Below are positions 7,115 to 10,579 of a stretch of 10,579 nucleotides of DNA, piece by piece. A program made the translations under genes and the position numbers. Every line of letters begins with the position of its first letter. Within the stretch, counting starts at the first letter, position 1. Source of the stretch: JBCKUK01 sp038924905 (GTDB lineage Bacteria > Pseudomonadota > Gammaproteobacteria > Burkholderiales > Methylophilaceae); assembly GCA_038924905.1 (NCBI GenBank), contig JBCKUK010000042.1, forward strand, positions 1 to 10,579. The letters run 5' to 3'. The notes under the pieces were generated by a model that was given only the letters and a program-made list of their open reading frames with translations, was not told the DNA's origin and did no database searches.

Positions 7115-7540
7115 ATGGCTGTTGAACGTACCCTTTCTATTATTAAACCTGATGCTGTTGCCAAGAATGTCATCGGAAAAATCTATTCCCGCTTTGAGAC
7201 CAACGGCTTGAAAATTGTCGCAGCCAAAATGGCGCATCTGTCTCAGGCCGAAGCTGAAGGTTTTTACGCGGTGCACCGCGAACGTCCTTTCTTCAAGGAT
7301 CTGGTTAAATTCATGACTTCTGGCCCGGTGATGATACAAGCGCTGGAAGGTGAAGGCGCTGTGCTGAAGAGTCGTGATTTAATGGGCGCAACCAACCCCA
7401 AGGATGCTGCAGCCGGTACTATTCGCGCTGACTTTGCCGAAAGTATTGATGCCAATGCTGTGCATGGCTCCGATTCCGCAGAAAACGCTGCTATTGAAAT
7501 CGCCTATTTCTTTTCTCCCGCCCAGGTTTATAGCCGCTGA
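7115..7540 (+). CDS. ndk: Nucleoside diphosphate kinase
   Basis: Transfers the gamma phosphate of ATP to nucleoside diphosphates, keeping the NTP and dNTP pools balanced, through a phosphohistidine intermediate. The N-terminus MAVERTLSIIKPDAVAKN is typical. The active-site histidine is H117 in VHGSDSAENAA. R-x-x-M-G-A-T-N-P (87-94) and GTIRADF (101-107) complete the nucleotide site. The 141-residue length is normal. It is the first gene of a unit running ndk, rlmN, pilW, rodZ; rlmN starts 19 bases after its stop. Confidence 0.97.
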   Translation: MAVERTLSIIKPDAVAKNVIGKIYSRFETNGLKIVAAKMAHLSQAEAEGFYAVHRERPFFKDLVKFMTSGPVMIQALEGEGAVLKSRDLMGATNPKDAAAGTIRADFAESIDANAVHGSDSAENAAIEIAYFFSPAQVYSR

Positions 7541-7559
7541 CGGCCAGATACAGCCAAGT

Positions 7560-8774
7560 ATGAAAAGTACACGCGCCACAGCTGCTTCCCTCACCCCAGC
7601 CCTCTCCCAGAGGGAGAGGGGGAGCGAAGTATCGCTACGCGATAGCCATGAGACGACCGTTAATCTGCTCGATTTTAATCAGGAGCAACTCGCCGAATAC
7701 TTCTCTGGTCTTGGTGAGAAGCCTTTTCGTGCCAAGCAACTGATGCGCTGGATGCATCACTTTGGCGTGCGTGATTTCGAGCAGATGACCGATATAGCCA
7801 AACTGCTGCGTGAAAAACTGGCAAGTCATGCCTGTATTGCTCCACCCACTGTCAGTCTGGAGCAGATTTCCAAAGACGGTACGCGCAAATGGCTGATTGA
7901 CGCCGGTAATGGCAATGGTATTGAGGCTGTATTCATTCCAGAGGATGATCGCGGTACTTTGTGTATTTCATCGCAAGTGGGTTGCGTGCTGGAATGTACG
8001 TTTTGTTCTACCGGTCGGCAGGGGTTTAACCGCAATTTAACCGTGGCTGAAATCATTGGCCAACTTTGGGTGGCCAATCAATCGCTAAGGCAAGACGCAG
8101 ATTATGGGCAACTCACTAAAGATGACCGTATCATTAGCAATGTGGTGATGATGGGTATGGGTGAGCCTTTGGCCAACTATGACAATGTTGTTACTGCCAT
8201 GCAGATCATGCTGGATGATTCTGCTTATGGCTTAAGCCGCCGCCGTGTGACGCTTTCTACCAGCGGCCTGGTGCCAGCAATGGACAGGTTAAGAGATGAA
8301 TGTCCGGTAGCGCTGGCTGTTTCATTGCACGCCCCGAATGACAAATTGCGTGATGAAATTGTACCGATAAATAAAAAATATCCATTAAAAGAGCTGATGG
8401 CCGCTTGTCAGCGCTATCTGGAAAAAGCGCCCCGCGATTTTATAACCTTTGAATACGTGATGTTAGATGGCGTGAACGATAGCGTAGAGCAGGCCAAACA
8501 GCTGCTGCAAGTGGTAAAAGGTGTGTCTTGTAAATTCAATCTGATACCGTTTAATCCGTTTCCTAATAGCGGTTATAACACTTCAAAGCCGGATAACATC
8601 CGACGTTTTCGAGATGTTCTGATGCAGGCGGATTATGTGGTGACCACGCGCAAAACGCGTGGCGATGATATTGATGCCGCTTGTGGTCAATTGGCTGGTA
8701 AAGTGCAGGATAAAACCAGGCGCAGCGAACGTAACAAAACCCTACATAAAATCCATATAGAGGCCGCAGCATGA
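7560..8774 (+). CDS. rlmN: Dual-specificity 23S rRNA/tRNA adenine-C2 methyltransferase RlmN
   Basis: A radical-SAM enzyme that methylates C2 of A2503 in 23S rRNA and A37 in some tRNAs. The cluster motif CVLECTFC gives C142, C146 and C149. The family core starts at NLLDF and GEKPFRAKQLMRWMHHFG. The second conserved cysteine that takes part in catalysis is C375 in AACGQL. The ATG at 7560 is chosen because it is the last in-frame start before the conserved core; the open frame runs back to 7404 but that part overlaps ndk. This start has no clear Shine-Dalgarno sequence. The first 34 residues are unusual: a palindromic repeat encodes LTPALSQRERG and neighbours, about 17 more residues than E. coli RlmN has before the same point. 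The core looks complete. The stop overlaps pilW as ATGA. Confidence 0.95.
   Translation: MKSTRATAASLTPALSQRERGSEVSLRDSHETTVNLLDFNQEQLAEYFSGLGEKPFRAKQLMRWMHHFGVRDFEQMTDIAKLLREKLASHACIAPPTVSLEQISKDGTRKWLIDAGNGNGIEAVFIPEDDRGTLCISSQVGCVLECTFCSTGRQGFNRNLTVAEIIGQLWVANQSLRQDADYGQLTKDDRIISNVVMMGMGEPLANYDNVVTAMQIMLDDSAYGLSRRRVTLSTSGLVPAMDRLRDECPVALAVSLHAPNDKLRDEIVPINKKYPLKELMAACQRYLEKAPRDFITFEYVMLDGVNDSVEQAKQLLQVVKGVSCKFNLIPFNPFPNSGYNTSKPDNIRRFRDVLMQADYVVTTRKTRGDDIDAACGQLAGKVQDKTRRSERNKTLHKIHIEAAA
7588..7646 (+). repeat. Palindromic GC-rich repeat in the 5' coding end of rlmN
   Basis: CCCTCACCCCAGCCC (7588-7602) runs into a perfect 9-bp hairpin, CCCTCTCCC (7600-7608) with GGGAGAGGG (7612-7620), 3-base loop. 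A second small hairpin follows, TATCGC (7630-7635) with GCGATA (7639-7644), loop TAC. The left and right arms match the rnr element, but here they are directly joined. It begins 28 bases after the rlmN start codon, so it forms structure in the early coding mRNA. Confidence 0.8.
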
Positions 8775-9505
8775 AGAAATTGATTTTAATAGTAACCATG
8801 CTGCTGACAGCCTGTGCAGCCGATAGGACCCGCGAGGCGGCTGGCAGTCGGGAAAGCGCCAGAATCCATACTGAGCTGGGCGCTGGCTATTATCAGCAAG
8901 GGCAGATGGCTATCGCGCTGGAAGAATTCACCGAAGCAACAACAATTGACCCCAACTACGCAGAAGCTTACAACGGCTTGGGATTGGTTTATGCCAAGTT
9001 GGGGGCAGATGCAAAAGCCGATGCCAATTTTAAAAAATCCTTACAACTGGAGCCAGGCAATCCTCAATCACGCAACAACTACGGCAGCTTTCTGTGTTCA
9101 CGCAATCGTATTGATGAGTCTATCGTCCAATTCAAGGAGGCAGTAAAGGACCCGCTTTATACAACGCCGGGAATGGCCTACCTGAATGCCGCCATTTGCT
9201 CGCTCAAGAAAGATGATGAGCAGAATGCAGAACTTTATTTACAAAAGGCGTTGCAGCTGCAGCCCTTGTTGCACCAAGCAGCATACCAGCTTGCACTCAT
9301 TGAATTTAATCGTGGCGAGCATGAGCAGGCTCGTAAAACATTAAGCAACGCGCTGGTCAGCAGCCACACGCCAGATATGCTGTGGCTAGGTATACGCATC
9401 GAGCGGTTGTTGGGCGATAAAGATGCGGTGTCAAGCTATGCCTTGTTGCTTAGAAGAAAATACCCTGATTCCGAGCAAACGAAAGCGTTACTCTCCGGAC
9501 AGTGA
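8771..9505 (+). CDS. pilW: Type IV pilus biogenesis/stability lipoprotein PilW (PilF), TPR protein
   Basis: An outer-membrane lipoprotein that helps the PilQ secretin assemble or stay stable, so that type IV pili can form. The N-terminus MKKLILIVTMLLTAC is a lipoprotein signal peptide with lipobox LTAC; C15 would be lipidated. The rest is a row of tetratricopeptide repeats at about residues 30-62, 63-96, 97-130, 135-167 and 168-200, with clear examples such as AEAYNGLGLVYAKLG. At 244 residues it matches the family. AGAGG (8759-8763) lies seven bases before the ATG, and the ATG overlaps the rlmN stop. It is followed by rodZ after three bases, the usual order in this group. Confidence 0.93.
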   Translation: MKKLILIVTMLLTACAADRTREAAGSRESARIHTELGAGYYQQGQMAIALEEFTEATTIDPNYAEAYNGLGLVYAKLGADAKADANFKKSLQLEPGNPQSRNNYGSFLCSRNRIDESIVQFKEAVKDPLYTTPGMAYLNAAICSLKKDDEQNAELYLQKALQLQPLLHQAAYQLALIEFNRGEHEQARKTLSNALVSSHTPDMLWLGIRIERLLGDKDAVSSYALLLRRKYPDSEQTKALLSGQ

Positions 9506-9508
9506 ACA

Positions 9509-10495
9509 ATGAGTGATCAACCAGACACTGACTCACTTGAATCTGATGTAGCGCCAAGTCACGATACGCTGCTCGTTGGTGCTACGCTAAAAAGTGCACG
9601 CGAAGAGCGCGACATGACAGTAGCCGACGTCTGTATGCAGTTATGTATCAGCCCACATCAAGTAAAAGCGCTTGAAAGCAATGATTTTTCTGCTTTACCG
9701 GAAGCCATGGTAACCCGGGGATTTATCCGCAATTACGCAAGGTTGCTTGGTATTGATGCCGAGCCATTGCTGGAAGATTATCGTGCTTCTGCGCCTTCCC
9801 CAGCACCGCGCGCGCTTACGATCAAGTCTGAAAATATTCTGATTACAGGTAAAGACAAGCGCTCCTGGTTGAAATATATTGTGGCTAGTTTATTGATTGC
9901 TTTGCTTTTAGGAGCGTGGCAATTTTATATGGATTACATGCCAAAACCGTCCGCGAAACCAGCAGTTCACCCCACTCGAAGCGCCAATACCCATGTGGAC
10001 GACACTTCAGATACCCAAGCCAATGCAAATGCTGAAACTGGCTCAGGTAACGTGGTTACGGAGGCGCTGCCGGATATAGTATTGCCTACAGCAGAGCGGT
10101 TATCGCCCGAGATACCGCCGGTAGCAACTTCTGTAGCTGACGCGGCATTGGTACACGGTAGCGCCGTCCCTATTACGGCAATTGCAAGCCCTAATGCCGT
10201 CGCCAGCGTGACAGCTGCCGCTAGAGCCAGTCAGCAGCCACCTGTCCATGCAGCAGCAACAGCCAGACTTAAGCTTAGTTTTAGTCAGGTTAGCTGGGTA
10301 GATGTGATGGATCGCAATAAAAAGATGATTTTCGATAGAATTATGCCTGCCGGTAGCGAAGAGACGATTGAAGGTCAGCCGCCGCTTGAAGTGGTGATTG
10401 GTAACGCGCCTGGCAGCAAACTGACGTTTAACGATAAGCCTATTGACCTTGCGCCATACACCAAAACTAACGTAGCAAGAATTACACTGGAGTAG
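9509..10495 (+). CDS. rodZ: Cytoskeletal protein RodZ (HTH plus DUF4115)
   Basis: Links the MreB actin-like filament to the membrane and the cell-wall elongation machinery, so setting rod shape. A cytoplasmic helix-turn-helix domain lies at about residues 23-90, with LKSAREERDMTVADVCMQL and the segment NDFSALPEAMVTRGFIRNYA that is characteristic of RodZ. A single membrane helix is at about 123-142. A low-complexity Ala/Thr/Pro-rich periplasmic linker follows, then a C-terminal DUF4115 domain at about 255-328 (LSFSQVSWVDVMD to VARITLE). The C-terminus ends in the way RodZ normally does, so the protein is complete. In related genomes ispG commonly follows; here a broken ABC-ATPase fragment abuts the stop codon on the other strand. 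Confidence 0.93.
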   Translation: MSDQPDTDSLESDVAPSHDTLLVGATLKSAREERDMTVADVCMQLCISPHQVKALESNDFSALPEAMVTRGFIRNYARLLGIDAEPLLEDYRASAPSPAPRALTIKSENILITGKDKRSWLKYIVASLLIALLLGAWQFYMDYMPKPSAKPAVHPTRSANTHVDDTSDTQANANAETGSGNVVTEALPDIVLPTAERLSPEIPPVATSVADAALVHGSAVPITAIASPNAVASVTAAARASQQPPVHAAATARLKLSFSQVSWVDVMDRNKKMIFDRIMPAGSEETIEGQPPLEVVIGNAPGSKLTFNDKPIDLAPYTKTNVARITLE

Positions 10496-10579
10496 GGTTG
10501 GCTCATCAGCAATCAGCATGGCTGGCTCACAGGCAATACTCATTGCAATCATCACGCGCTGACGCTGCCCGCCGGAAAG
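10496..10579 (-). pseudogene. Truncated ABC-transporter ATPase fragment, OppD/DppD/YejF type
   Basis: The minus strand entering from the right edge translates, without a stop, to 28 residues. They start with LSGGQRQRVMIAM, the ABC signature, and end with MLIADEPT, the Walker B strand and catalytic glutamate. This wording is typical of peptide or nickel importer ATPases of the OppD/DppD/YejF/GsiA group. The family continues with TALDVT and about another 60-100 residues, but here the frame runs into the antisense of rodZ (LLQCNSCYV and on) with no further resemblance. The last family-like codon (10496-10498) directly abuts the rodZ stop. The gene is therefore cut at its 3' end, by a rearrangement or by a false join at a contig end. 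The 5' part lies outside the window. Confidence 0.8.

Noticed and set aside
7404..7559. Longer rlmN open frame starting inside ndk.
   Set aside because: It overlaps the conserved end of ndk, adds 52 residues unlike RlmN, and the ATG at 7560 is available.
10100..10495. Long minus-strand open frame continuing from the ABC fragment through rodZ.
   Set aside because: Only the part from 10496 onward resembles an ABC ATPase; the rest is antisense of an intact rodZ.

Overview
The window reads as chromosomal DNA of a betaproteobacterium. The order ndk, rlmN, pilW, rodZ is a familiar betaproteobacterial operon, a tRNA-Leu sits next to rnr, and the moderate GC and protein wording would suit the Nitrosomonadales (Methylophilaceae or Gallionellaceae type). 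The family-level placement is recollection, not a search. Almost all the DNA is coding and most genes are recognisable housekeeping genes.

Positions 33-3447 (+) hold a tight unit: a membrane-anchored nucleotide-sugar 4,6-dehydratase of the WbpM/PglF type, galU and a hypoxanthine-guanine phosphoribosyltransferase. The first two make nucleotide sugars for surface polysaccharide or glycan; the third is purine salvage. Positions 3466-3836 (-) hold a small S4-domain RNA-binding protein and a tRNA-Leu(CAG). Positions 3900-6961 (+) hold rnr (RNase R) and rlmB, overlapping by four bases. A clear hairpin terminator at 7014-7041 closes this unit. Positions 7115-10495 (+) hold ndk, rlmN, pilW and rodZ, closely packed. 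They cover nucleotide balance, rRNA/tRNA methylation, type IV pilus assembly and cell shape.

Two features stand out. First, related GC-rich palindromic repeats lie inside two protein-coding genes. One is an in-frame insert of about 35 codons in the RNB catalytic domain of rnr, just after the active-site aspartates. The other forms an extra N-terminal stretch in rlmN. They share a 15-nt left arm (14/15 identical) and a 20-nt right arm (17/20 identical), are read in different frames, and differ by a 57-nt interior block (19 codons) present only in rnr. This resembles the protein-invading palindromic elements known from Rickettsia.

Second, the last 84 bases on the minus strand encode an ABC-ATPase fragment from the LSGGQ signature through Walker B. 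Recognisable homology stops at the base next to the rodZ stop codon, where ispG would be expected. This is either a real rearrangement or a chimeric contig end.

I saw no CRISPR array, prophage, transposase gene or new multi-gene defence system. The longest stretch without a gene is about 150 bases (6962-7114).
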